A DNA stretch of 64,000 bases from Tanytarsus gracilentus. Lineage: Eukaryota; Arthropoda; Insecta; Diptera; Chironomidae. The notes under the pieces are model-generated. The model was not told where the DNA came from, ran no database searches, and worked only from the letters and a program-made list of their open reading frames with translations. Below are positions 37,667 to 49,417 of this stretch, one piece after another; position 1 is the stretch's first letter, and every line of letters begins with the position of its first letter. The DNA is taken from NCBI GenBank assembly GCA_038502055.1, contig JAXRKN010000026.1, positions 744,001 through 808,000 on the forward strand, given 5' to 3'. The position numbers and the translations under genes were made by a program.

Positions 37667-38465
37667 CTTTTTATAATTTTAAGAATTAATTCTTGAAATT
37701 ATCTTTAAGCGTGACGTTATTTATATTTGTCCCTTCATAAAAATATTCAAATAATAATTTAATTAAATTAGGGACAGTAATAAAAAAAGTTAAATGAGCT
37801 TTCTAACACCTCCTGTTAAAGTTTTTAAATTTATTTCTCATTTAATGGAAGGAATCGAGGATATTATGAACATTAAGATTTTAATCTTTATAAATCGCAT
37901 GTTTTGTTCGAAGCAGGGTTTGAAGAATAAATTGTGTACGGTCATTTGGTGCTAAAGGTCCTCTAGACACTGAAGTTCATTGCGCGACGATGAAAAAGGA
38001 TTTTTAAGCTTTTCATCCCCACCTAAAAAATATTTCGTTAAAAGCTTTTAGAGGAAAATTCTCTACAAAAAAAACAGTCCAAGGAAAAAAAAATTGATTT
38101 TGAATGTGAATAAGTCAAAAATAGACCTAACAGCAAGTCGTTTCATATACTGAGCTTAATTTAAATAATTTAAATTAAATAAACTTTCATGTCACAGTTT
38201 AAAACCATAAATTAAATTTTTAAACGTCATAAGAAACATTGGAATTGCCTGAAGATTTTTTTGAGATGTTTATAAAATTTGTCACTATAATTAAAATTAA
38301 TAAGTTTGAATTGAAATTAACCTGTTTAGCATCAAAAAATATTTTAATCATAGATTTTCAAAAATCTAATTTATAGACTAATTTTAACAAAATTTTACAC
38401 TTGACATGCAACTCATTCTGTCCCCATTTTTGTAAACAATCTTCGGTAATCTTTTTTGAGTAAAA
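37667..38465. other. Upstream region of the NDUFV3-like gene
   Basis: No gene is seen. The proximal part (from about 38390) must hold the promoter of the NDUFV3-like gene. No TATA box at a useful distance is evident, as is common for housekeeping genes. Confidence 0.5.
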
Positions 38466-38847
38466 ATGAGAGGCTTATCGTTATTGATCAATAGAAATTT
38501 AGTTCGAGCCTTCGCTTCAGAAGCAGGACAAGGAGCAAAATCACCACCTTCAACTTCGGCTCCACCAAAAGCTAAGGTTGTACCACCACCACCACCGCCA
38601 CCAGTCGATCCTCTTAAAAATGTTACGGGTAAGGTCAAGTGAAAAAATCATAAAATAAATTCACTAAATGAATTTTTAAGGACTGTCAAAAGCCGTTATG
38701 ACTGCGAACGAACAAAAACAAGTAATCGGAACTGGAAAAGTCTACTTGAATACACCCTACTTCGGTTACAACAAGGATAGTTTCGCCGAGGCTGAAGTTG
38801 AGATGGAAAAATTCAGAATCACTCAACCAATCGCTCCCCGCAAATAA
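38466..38847 (+). CDS. NDUFV3: Complex I subunit NDUFV3-like (mitochondrial)
   Basis: Two exons, 38466-38628 and 38681-38847, join in phase 1 across a 52-nt intron to give 109 aa. The N-terminus (MRGLSLLINRNLVRAFAS) is basic, amphipathic and acid-free, typical of a mitochondrial presequence. A low-complexity Ala/Pro segment with a seven-proline run follows. The C-terminal 35 residues (Tyr..Asn.. Tyr ... Phe ...Glu..Lys-Phe-Arg..Gln-Pro) match the conserved end of the NDUFV3 10-kDa accessory subunit of the NADH dehydrogenase flavoprotein module. The family's known role is structural or regulatory, without catalysis. Identification rests on the short C-terminal motif plus the presequence, so it is probable, not certain. 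Confidence 0.72.
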
Positions 38848-38958
38848 ATCAAGTATTTCTGATAATCACAATGGATATAAAAAGTGCTATTTTATTTTTT
38901 ATTTTGCGTTAATTTATGTTTTGTAACCTAAATGTTGAGAATCAGAAATGCATTTACA

Positions 38959-38964
38959 ATAAAA
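38959..38964 (+). terminator. Candidate poly(A) signal of the NDUFV3-like gene
   Basis: AATAAA lies 112 nt downstream of the stop and 74 nt before the next start codon, so the two genes are very close. Confidence 0.6.
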
Positions 38965-39037
38965 GTCAATCATAGTTCACACTGAATTTTTTTTTATATT
39001 CGTATTCAAATTTTTTCCGGAGTCTTTAAATTTTGAT

Positions 39038-39431
39038 ATGTCGTAAGTTTTTAAAGCTCCTTTTGATTTTTCTTTTAAAATAATTCTAAATTTTCAGCAA
39101 AATTATTCTCTTGATTCTTCTTTTTTGCATCATATCATCGTCGCATGGACATGTCATGAAGAAATTTCAAAACGAATCAAACAAAACGAATTTCATGCTG
39201 AAAAAGGCAACTGACTATGGAATCTACAAAATCTTCCGTGCTGTCATAACTGAAAGTCATCCCAAAAATAACGCCTTGATAGAATGTGTGATTGGAGTGT
39301 TGCAAAATAAAAATGTCGCTGATGATTTCTACAACGTTGCTTTACTCACGAATCCAGAAAAAATTGTTAAAGAAATTCAATTGCACATCAGTGCTGCTTA
39401 TAATGATTGTAAAGTCATTGAAATAAATTAA
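39038..39431 (+). CDS. Small secreted two-cysteine protein, unknown function
   Basis: The long open frame from 39098 has no ATG near its start. An upstream ATGTC followed by GTAAGT (39043) and a TTTTCAG acceptor ending at 39097 supplies the start: exon 1 is 39038-39042 and exon 2 is 39098-39431, with a 55-nt intron. The product is 112 aa and begins MSKIILLILLFCIISSSHG, a textbook signal peptide, which supports the join. The mature part is about 93 aa, largely helical in character, with two cysteines (in ECVIG and NDCKV) that could form one disulphide. I do not recognise the family. It starts under 200 bp after the NDUFV3-like gene in the same orientation. Confidence 0.72.
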
Positions 39432-40368
39432 AAATGTATGAGAATTTTTGTAATTAAAATTTTATTATTTTTGGTCACTCTGTAGAATTATCATAAAAAT
39501 CCAAGACACTTTAATATGATCATTTTAGAATTTAAAAATAAAAAATACGGTTAATGTTTTTATTTACAGTTAAATTTTCCTACTAACTTTATCAAAACCA
39601 AAAAATTGTAAGATTTCTCATAAAATTTATTCAGCATTCATTTTTAAAGTAAAATTTTATATTCTACAAATTTAAGATCTCTCATGCATTCGTTTGTTAT
39701 TTCTTAGAGATTAACTTTTCACTTTACCATAAAGAACTTGATGCTTATTTGATTTTGTTCTTTTCGCACGGAAATAGAAAAGAGTTGGCTGATGTTCTTC
39801 GAAAACGAGACAAATATTGATGTTTTCATGTCCATTAGCTCATTAAACACCACATGTGTCTTGCATTGATGTACTTTCCAATCCTTTATGCTGTTGAGAA
39901 TTTCTTTTTCCTGGCAGACAGTGGAGAGGAAGAGAAGAGAAGAGCCATAATAAAGGAAAGAGACCTTACATAACATCTAGGTACTAAGTGTTGTTGTATC
40001 AATAAATACATCCGTAAATGCAGTCTAAATAGTCTAAATTGTTATCGAAAAAGATTAAGTGAAAGGAAATTTTTTCTCTCTCTCTTCTTTTAATTACGAA
40101 TGCCAAAAAATATCTTCGTGTGCGTTCGAGATGAATTTTACACGCGTCAGGTAAATTATTATCGCACATTGCATCCTCCATCCATCTTCCCTTCACAAGA
40201 TCGATTCATAAGCCTTTGAGTGTGGTCGTAAATTCATTCATGAAAAAAGAGTACCTAGGCCATCTCGAATGGAATTCAGCCATAAAATAACAATAATAAA
40301 ATGCAAAATTACTTTTCACTCTCTCGTGAGATGAACGCCACTTGTATTAAGGAGGTTGACGTGTTAAG
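39432..40368. other. Intergenic region between two secreted-protein genes
   Basis: Nothing supported as a gene. Frames on the - strand at 39719-39976 and 39999-40196 are short and without features. AATAAA words near 39540 may serve as the poly(A) signal of the upstream gene. Confidence 0.5.
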
Positions 40369-41272
40369 ATGAATTCCAAAGTGATCCTAAAAATTTTACT
40401 AATAACGCTAGTGTCGTTAGCGGAGTGCAGTGCATTGAAAATGCGAAATCGTCGGATGGACTTTTACGTTTCGCAGTGCCGAAGAGGATGCATATCAAAA
40501 GTACGTTTGTGAATTGCACGGATATAGGAAATTATTTTTTTAATCGAGGTGGAGACAAAGTGTTAAGAGTGTGACATTAAATTAATTTTTGAAATAAATA
40601 CTTATCAATCAATGCTTAGAAAATCATAAAAATTTTAACTTAGTGGAATTTCATTTAAATAAATCTGTGTGAGCATCACACATTAAATTTTTAATAATTC
40701 ATTCGTAATAAAAGTTGAAGGCATGTCTGAATGAAAATTTATTAGGTAGCAAGAAATTCCGGAAATAATTCAAGTTCATTAGAAAGACAAAATATTAAAC
40801 ATGTATTGGTAATGCAATGCCTTAAAAATTAACAATTAAATAAAAAATCTTCTGAGTTTCTCCACCTCGCACTTTAACATTTATCAACTTTATATTCTAA
40901 ATTTTCCCTTTTTAACATTCTGTTTTCTTGTGAATAGTTTTTGTCGGAACCGATAAATGCCATTTCATACGAGCGAGAGTGCATCGATCGACCCAATTGT
41001 TACATGTGCTGGGATTACTGTTCGATGCTCTACAAGGACAGGAAGAAGAAAATTATTGTAGCATTAATGTGCTCCGATGGCGTTTGCGTAAGTAGCTATC
41101 ATCGATTCTCGCTATCCATGCATATTCTAACCTTCTTTCTTCCGTTTAGTTTGACGGATGTAAATTTGCTTGCAATTACTATCAATATGTACTCAACTTC
41201 AATAGAAGAGTTCCAGCGTCGCTCATTATCCAAAGTGACGTCGAAAATCTCAACAGTAGCGAGCGAACGTGA
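40369..41272 (+). CDS. Ten-cysteine secreted protein, unknown function
   Basis: Three exons (40369-40500, 40938-41087, 41150-41272), all in phase 0, give 134 aa. Residues 1-23 form a signal peptide ending near ECSALK. The mature protein has ten cysteines: QCRRGC, then ECIDRPNCYMCWDYC, then MCSDGVC, then DGCKFAC. Such density implies a disulphide-stabilised extracellular fold. The last join (TGC|GTAAGT to CCGTTTAG|TTT) adds two further cysteines immediately after the GVC motif, which supports it over read-through. Unspliced, the middle exon would stay open to 41483. The C-terminus could be longer if another downstream exon exists. I do not recognise the family; a secreted ligand, binding protein or effector are all possible. 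Confidence 0.6.
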
Positions 41273-42620
41273 CAATGACCAACCAAACAAAATTCATGAG
41301 ATCTCTCTTGGTTCCCAGTTTAGGTTTACATTTAAATTTAGTATTGTAAGTGACGTCAATGGACATGTCTGTAAAAAGCTTAAATATCGCAAAGGCGAAA
41401 AAATAATTGTAAATAAATCCAATTTTCCGCTTCAACAAAAAAAAACTATCTCGAGTAATTTAATCGTTGACCGTTTTACTTGATATCAGATTACAGTTCT
41501 TAGCAGCTCATGAAATATCCACCTCTGATCTTTTTCTCTCTGCATCGTTGTGATCAGTGACCGGATCAAAAGTTGGAGTAAAAAATTAAATAGCAGCACA
41601 CTCGCATCTCACTTCTATTATTTTACTCATCCACCATAATTATCGCATACTTTTTTCATAGCGCACGATCGACTTGAGCGGAATTTAAATGTTTTTTTTG
41701 TTCTATTCCTCTTCATGCTTTTATGTTATGGGTGAATTATCAATAGATCCGGTCGAGAGAATTTTTTAGACGTTGAGTTAGCTATGTTTGGGTTATGGCT
41801 TCTGAAACAGTAAAACAATTTTTGACGCCAATTTAAATAAATTGATTTTATCTTCTCGTTAATTATTAATTCAATAGGTTTTGATTTGAAAACTATTTAG
41901 AGAGTGATGATGAACGTGTCATAGTAATACTAAAATTTATTGAATAATTAATGATTTTAACTAAAATACCCAGAATTATTTTAGTAACCAAAACTAAATT
42001 CTAAAATTTTAAATTATTTTATTCAATTTAAAAAATTTAAAACAAAAAACTTAAAAATCCATCATAAGATTCCCTACAAAATTCAACCAGCAAGACATTT
42101 AACGAAATTTGATATCCATCAAGCTGTGTAAGGTGGACAGCAGCTGCATTCTTTCTAACGATCGGCGTGTGTTTTGTGCGTTGACTTCAATTTGACAATT
42201 TCATTTTAATTTAAAAATAGACCTTAGTGATCTAACTTTAGAATTTTACTCCAGCAAGACAACAAAAGAAGTTGTGGGCATCAACACGTTGTGCCATATG
42301 TGTGTTTTATAACGAATTCGATTGCGCTTCGTTGATTCTCAGCCATGCGATGCAACAACATTAAAACTACACTCACAAATAAAATTGTTCTTTTCCTTCA
42401 ATCTCACTCTCTTTTTCGTAGTGCGATGAATTCTCGTTACGCTCTTTTTGTTTTTACTTTTGACTTGTAAAATTTTCAAACAAAAAAAAAGTTGAAAAGG
42501 GAAAAAAATTTCTTCAGCACGAGCATCGCGCGCAAAAGTTTTTTAATTCTCTTTTCACTTCGCTCTCTCTCCCTCGCAAATGTAGTTAGATAGTATAACG
42601 AACATGTGGCTCAACTTCGG
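41273..42620. other. Intergenic region upstream of the Ig-domain gene
   Basis: No gene seen. AATAAA at about 41413 may end the ten-cysteine gene's transcript. Confidence 0.5.
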
Positions 42621-42624
42621 AGAA

Positions 42625-42635
42625 TATATAAAAAG
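42625..42635 (+). promoter_or_regulatory. Candidate TATA box for the Ig-domain gene
   Basis: TATATAAAAAG is the strongest TATA match upstream of the Ig gene, about 600 bp before its start codon. An initiator-like TCAGTT lies about 70 bp downstream (near 42697), a little far for a classical TATA/Inr pair. Confidence 0.35.
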
Positions 42636-43234
42636 TCCGCTCGCATAGTGTCTATTTTGAACAAGAATATTAATTTTTTTTCTCGCAGTTCTGTCAGTTA
42701 CTTTTCTACTGCCGATCGAATAAGCAGGAAAATCCACGTTCGCGGACTTTCGGGAGCGAGAAAGAAAAACGAGAAAAATTATTGAGGTTCATATTGTGCG
42801 ATATTCAGTTAAAAAATTTATTCGGACAGAAGAAAAAGAGAAAAATTAAATTTAGAAATTTTATATTTTTCTTCTTCTTCTTACGGGAGGAGAAAATTGC
42901 CTTTTTACAAAAGAAAAATCTCCTCTGCAATATAAATCGCAAATAGAGTTTGTCTTCACTGTCTAACGCTTTATTTTTTTGGATAAAAATTGTGAATGAA
43001 TTTAATTTAATTTTGTACTTGTGTGTGGATGATGTCAATTGAATAATTGATTAGTGTCAGAATTGATAAGGAAAGAATTTTTTCTCTTTCTCCCATTCCA
43101 GAGATAATCACCAAAAAAGAAAGATTTTTGTGAATGCTGCTATGGACCACTAGAAAAAATAACTGACAATAAAATTTAATAATCTAAATTGGTTAAGTGC
43201 AATTAGTGATTCATAAAACACACACACACACAAA

Positions 43235-46200
43235 ATGGATATCATATTAAAATATTTTATTTATGGAATACTTCTATTAATGCTAAGAGGTAAATATTAT
43301 TTAAAAACAATATAGGAGATGACATCTCATGTTATCGGTAGTTGTTTTGTTTCGTCTACAATGTGAATAACTTTGAGGAAGTGTCATCAACAAAATTTAA
43401 GAGCAATGACTCAAAGTTATAGGGGTGTTGAAAAGTAACGACTCAAAATTCGAGGTTAAGGAACTATAAAAATATTTAGTTCTTTAAAAAAATTTGTGGA
43501 ATTTATGAAATTTTTAATTCACAAGATTTTGATTTTTTGTGACAGGTGGATGCGTTGCCTTCAAAGACTGAACTAAAAACTTTTAAAATTTAATAAATTT
43601 CCGTCATTGCATTGCAAAATTTTTAATCAATATTCATAACTTTTGGATTTATATATTAATAATAATAAGTCAAAAATGAAGCGGTAATAACAACAAAATA
43701 AGAAAATGACGTCAAAACTCACAAATTTATCTTTCTCTCAGAAAATGTCTCAAAATTTTAAATCACAAAAAATTTAAGTCATACTGACCCGATTTCATAC
43801 GTGCGGTCCATCACAAGAAAATAAAATGTAAATTTTTAAGATAAACACGAAAATTTATTATCAAAAGTTCCTAAATTTACTAACATGAAAAAAAAATCAT
43901 CAAATACACAAAAATTTCTCGCTCTCTCCTTAAAATGATGTCTTTCATCGCATCATTGAGAGAAACAAAAATTGAAATTTCATCTCTCGCCAACATAACG
44001 TAAGACGCTCGTATACAAAGTGCAAAATAGCTCGCTAAAAATTAATTAATCAACATGCGGCACATCCCTACGACTATAAAAAACTTTTATTTAGGTCTAA
44101 TTTTGTTCTATAAAAAAAATTTCGCAAACAATGTAATTCATTAGCGATTGCTCTATAATAGTTTGAAAATTGATTGACATCGTGGGAGTTTAGGGAGTGA
44201 TTGTGGGGTTAAATGGCGAGAATGAAGCAAAGAGAAAAATGCATTAAAAGGGATCGGTCGCACACACAATTTATAATCGCCATAAAAAAACGGACTAAAT
44301 TAAAACTGATGATGGATAATCGATGATGTTATTATGTATCTAATTTATAGGCTTTTTATTGAATTTATAGCGAAGGAAAGAAAACAAAACTTTTTAATTA
44401 TCTTGTTTATAAATAAGTTAATTTTTATTAAAATTATTGAGGGCAATAAAAGTTCAAATTGCATAAAATTCAACAAATTCCAATGATCAAAATTATTTCT
44501 TAAATCCACATTAACCTTTCTCAATGTGAAACCACACGATTTTTCTATAATTAAACACAAACTCTCATTTTTCTCCCTTCGAAAAGCAAGAAGCTGAAAA
44601 TTTTCCAGTATTTAAATTTTTTCTGTCTGCCCCATTTTCTCGATGATGAGAAAGTGACAAAAAAAGGTTTAATTTCATCTCAATGACATCACTAGCATTT
44701 ATTTAAAAAGCGTAAAGAAAATAGTCAGACTGTTGCCAATAGAAACATGAAAATTTTCTACTTATTTTCTTCTTGTAATTATCATGCTTCAATTTGTTTT
44801 AGAAATGTTCACATGATTATTTTTGACTTCTTCTTTCAATTTTTTGGTTTTATAATACAAATTTGTTTTTGTGTGATAAGCGCTGGTTAATGATTCGAGT
44901 AAGGATGGTTAAAATTAAATGTCTCAAAAAGTCTATGAGGGCTGCCAAAAAATAGTTTGGCTAGACAGTGATTAACATGAGAAATCAAGTGATGAAAGCA
45001 AATTAATTTTAATTTTGTTTCATTTTCAATAATGTCTACAAAATTATTTAAATATCATTAAAAATTTTGCTTTAAAATGCTATAAAAATTCTTTGATTTT
45101 TTTTTTAAAAAGCTTAAATGAAAAAGCAAAAAAATTAAATTACCAAACCTTTGCTTCAACGCCAAAATTCACTCATGTTCTCGCCATATCATCCTATCAT
45201 ATAACAATTCCCATTGCAACACGATCACTATGTGAACTACACTGTAATTCTGAACTTGACCCAATTTTAATTTTCCTTCTTTTGGCGGGTAAAGAAAAAC
45301 AATTAAAATAGGCGATCGCATGTGTGAAAATTGAAGTAAAAACCATAATGAATGAAAAACCATTAAATGATGTGTACACAGATTGAAATGAAAAACACGT
45401 GTGTGGAAAATTTCAACTAAAGCCGTCAAATTGTAATAAAAAAGCTCAAGTTGCCTCACATCAGAGCCGAATCGCACATTTGACATTAAACAAGGGAAAA
45501 TTTATGAGTGTGTGAAAGTTTTTCTATCGATATTTTTTGATTTTAGGGGTTTGATTGACATTGAAAATTAAATCCATTTTTCCGATCAATGTTTAATTAA
45601 AATTTTTTAATTAATTAAAGTCATTTTAAAACATCCCAAATGTCGCTTACAGGAAATCCGTTGATATTAATAGAAAAAAATATAAATTTCCACATGTTGA
45701 CGTAGAATTGAATCAAATTCAAAATATTATCAGCAAAGAAAAATTAAAACCCACTATTAGGACCGTCACAAACGCCCCTCGAGAAAATTTCAATCAACAG
45801 CCCATAATTAAAACGTCAATAAAGTTTTTCATCCTCTATGATTAATTATTTTTCTTCCCTTCTCATAACTTTTCAGAATGTAGAGCTATTAAAATAAATA
45901 GTATGTCAGTGCCATCCCGCTATGAACTTAAAAACGATAATCATCGATTAATTCTCGATTGTGATTACTCAGTGAGTGAGGATGAAAAAGGTTTCGTACT
46001 TAAGTGGCATCGTGATGGTGTCGTAATCTATCAGTGGATCGCTTCACGTCTTCCTTACGCATTAGTGAGTTGTTATTGATGTCAAATTTAGATAGAAATT
46101 TATTTTTTGAATAATTTCAGGGAGCATACAAAGATAGAATTGACCTCAAGTATCAGTCGGACCCTGACAATGCTGAAAATCGCCTTAAGAAATTTAGTGC

Positions 46201-48621
46201 CTTGGTAATTTTTTTTTGTTATCCTTCAAAATTTCTCTAATTAATTATTAATTTAGGCAATTTTAAATCCAACCACATCCGACACCGGCAACTACACCTG
46301 CAACGTGCAATCATTCACAAGCTCCGACAAGCGAACGGAAGAGATGATCATCATTGATCCCGCCGACTCTGTCAAGTTGACTTATAAAATCGATCAAGAG
46401 AATTTAGTTGTGAATTTTGAGTGTTCAGTCATCAACATTTTTCCACTTCCCGATGTGAAGTTTTTGTAAGTCTCTCGAGGGAATAAAAATTTACATTTTA
46501 ATGACTCACACACACACATGTGGCTTACAGGTTCAGCAACGGACATGATTTTCACACTGAAAATGAGACAATGATTAGCGACAGCCGCTACAATATTACG
46601 CTTAGGACAGAAATCCCAAAGGATGACATCGACGATGAATCAGAAGTGACGTGTCTGGTTCAAATACCAAATACTGAATATGAAGCCAAAGATACGGTCA
46701 CATATGATGGTATGAATAATTTCCTTTTAATTAACCCATAACTCAAACTTTTTCTGGAGAAACTCTGCTGCAAATGTCTTCCTTTTTTGACGCCGCAATT
46801 ATTTTTTATATTTTTCCCTAAAATGTGCTCGGTTTTTGCGCTTACTAAAACACATTTACAGACATGAAGTATGTGACACGGAATAAACAGTGAAAAGACA
46901 AATTGAAACTGTAAATATGACACAGAAGAATTTGGGAGTGAGCATAAATAGTTTTTAAGATTAATCATAATTTTTTTGTGGAAATACTTCAAAACCATGT
47001 GGCGTGGTTGAATTTTATTATATTAGATAACTTTAATCGGTTTCATGAATGTTCGTTATTTTAAAGAATCACTAAAAAAATTTAATATTTTTAACTCTGC
47101 ATAAAATTTTGTACAAAAACGTGTCAAAAAATTCAACGCTTTATTTAAAAAATCAACCTTGTAGTAGAAAATTTCATTTAATTTTGTAAAACATCATCAT
47201 CATCAAATTAGATTTTTCTTAGCTTTTTTGTAAATATTCGAAAATTTAAAATTTCTACTAAAATTATTTTTGAAAAACTCGCGCTTTGCTTCCATCAATT
47301 TTAAATCATTTGTAAAAATATTTTCACTTGTCTAATTTGAAGTTAGTAAATTTTTTTGTAAGTTCATAACAGACTTTTCTTACTTTTTATTGCTGCTTTT
47401 AATGTTTTCTTATATTTTTCAATTTTAAAACACATACGAGCATGTGCAGACTTAATCATCGACTGTTTTCCACTTGTTTTGTCTTAAATTTAGACATTGC
47501 TCAATTAGATGCTTCTTCTTTAGATTTATCTTCACGTGATGCTTCATCATCATCGCATATATTGTGAAGTAGTCCATGAAAATCATGAAAATGTCTGTTT
47601 TATGTGAAAAACTTACTAAAAATAAAATCGTGAGATGTTTTGATGCAATGTGCTTAGAGTTTTTAAGCTTTTTTGATTTTATTGGAGCTTAATTTTTATA
47701 ATTGCTTGCCACAAATATTACCCAGGTTCATCACAATCACACAAAAATATTTTTTATTTCAAAAACACACAAAAAAATTTCCCAAAATTCTTTTTATCAT
47801 GAAACTTATTTTTTGGCATTGAAAAAAATTGTGTAAAATAATTGCAGACCCTAAACAAACGCCGTCAGATAAAAAGTCAATGAGCGGAGAATATAGATCG
47901 CAATCCGATACTGCTGGTGATGGTAAGGACGAATCAAATTTGATTTTTGAGGTTTTCTCGCTTATCTCATTCTAATTCATTTCAATATATTTTTTTGAGA
48001 GTAGCGATTGTGCAAGAGTGAAGTAGTTTTGTGATTTAGAGACTAGAGTTGAAGTATCTAGGCATTGAAAATTGATAGTCTGTTGCTAATGGTTAATAAA
48101 ACTCGAGTGTGTTTGTTTGACTTTTAAGAGAGATTTTTTCTCGTTGATTTGAAAAATTCAAGGGCAAGTTTTGGTTGTTGAAAAATTTAATTTGCTGATT
48201 TTGTTTTAAATTAGATAAATTTTGACTTTTTAGATTATCTTTCTAGTTTAGTTTTTTGGAATTTAAAAATAAAAATCAGCAATATTAAAATTTAGTTGTA
48301 GAAAAACTTTGAACCACGACTTATTTATTATTGGACACATGTATCATATTCGTTTTCGACACCATATTTTAATCTTAGGGTATTTTGAGAGAATTCCTGT
48401 AAGTTTTTATTTATTATCACTGATGTTTAGTGTTCTTAGCTAGATTTGGTTGTAGCTTTATGTAAAACTAACATTGACAGCAGAAAATAATTCAAATATA
48501 ATATAAAAAATTTCCTCAATAATTTAATTCGTTATTTTTTGCAGAGAACTTTGCGCACAGGATTGCGTCATCGGTAAACTTACTCATCATCGTCATGATC
48601 GCCGTCACGTTAGGACGTTAA
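43235..48621 (+). CDS. Two-Ig-domain, probably GPI-anchored surface protein
   Basis: Seven coding exons (43235-43289, 45877-46064, 46121-46204, 46257-46465, 46531-46709, 47848-47922, 48545-48621) join in frame to 288 aa. Residues 1-18 are a signal peptide. Ig domain 1 has Cys47, Trp62 and the DTGNYTC motif with Tyr122 and Cys124, a classical V-type pattern. Domain 2 has Cys165 and Cys220 but no Trp at the usual position. A short Ser/Lys/Asp-rich stalk follows. The last about 15 residues are hydrophobic (VNLLIIVMIAVTL), ending GR, which fits a GPI-attachment signal better than a transmembrane segment with a tail. The WHRDGVVIYQW segment resembles the beat-like family of insect neuronal Ig proteins (including the Drosophila CG7607 type). 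A role in cell recognition or adhesion is inferred; the exact ortholog is not. Confidence 0.85.
43290..45876 (+). other. Ig gene intron 1 (about 2.6 kb)
   Basis: It separates the signal-peptide exon from the first Ig exon in phase 1, as is usual for Ig-superfamily genes. No nested gene was recognised; the frames at 45093-45486 are short and featureless. Confidence 0.7.
46710..47847 (+). other. Ig gene intron 5 (about 1.1 kb)
   Basis: The donor GTATGA follows the end of Ig domain 2, and the acceptor ATTGCAG precedes the 75-nt stalk exon. The stalk exon and the next intron are symmetric (phase 1 - phase 1), so the stalk exon could be skipped without a frameshift. Confidence 0.65.
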
Positions 48622-49397
48622 CTTAAAATCGAGAATCGCAAAAAAAAAGTCTTTTCATTTTCTGTCAAAATGAAATTTAATGTTAGTCGATTATCGTAAA
48701 AAAAGTCGAAAAAGAACCAAAGACAAATCATTTTTTTATGATTTCTTTGAGAAGAGAAAAATATTTTTATGAAAGAAAAATTTAAATGATTGGAAAATAT
48801 TTTTGTAAAAATGTATAGGATGATCGAGCATCTGTTATAGTTGAAGCATTAAATGTCATTTATTTTCTTTAAATGTTTGTCAAATTTATTTTTTATTGTG
48901 TACATTTTTATCAAATCATTCGAGGAAATCTTGTCAAAAAATCAATCACAAACTTTTTATAAACCTTATTAATTATTATATTTTTCCGTACCGGCATAGA
49001 ATGAAGAGTGTCAAACATCGAATTTATGTACTTAGAAGCCAAAGTTTGATATATTTTAAAACACACTAAACAAATTATAGTTCCAGAAAATTTTAAATAA
49101 ATTTTATAAAATTGTAACAAATTAATTGAAAAATGTTGTTGTTAAAAATTAAGTGTGGCAATTATTGAAAATATTTTCATTCAAGAAAATTTACCACGGG
49201 TGGGAAATTTGTCCAAAATCATGAGGATCTATTATAAAAATTTAATTTCTTAATTTTTATACTTTGAAAAATTAAAAAAATTTAAACCAAGAAAATTAAT
49301 TTTATTTTCCTCAAAGGGTTGAATGAAAATTTTTCAAAATTTGCCATAAATTTAGTGACAAAATAAAACAAAAATTGTTTAATAATTTAAAAACACT
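48622..49397. other. Convergent 3' region between the Ig gene and the secreted pair
   Basis: Contains the 3' untranslated region of the Ig gene. No gene is seen; the - strand frame 48911-49120 has no feature. Confidence 0.5.
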
Positions 49398-49403
49398 TTT
49401 TAT
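49398..49403 (-). terminator. Candidate poly(A) signal of the 314-aa secreted protein
   Basis: TTTATT on the + strand (AATAAA on -) lies 15 nt after the stop codon at 49418. Confidence 0.5.
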
Positions 49404-49417
49404 TCCTCATTTAAATT

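Noticed and set aside
41088..41483. Read-through version of the ten-cysteine protein (open to 41483)
   Set aside because: A good GTAAGT donor and TTTAG acceptor exist, and the spliced product adds matching cysteines; the read-through tail looks AT-driven. Kept only as a possible retained-intron form.
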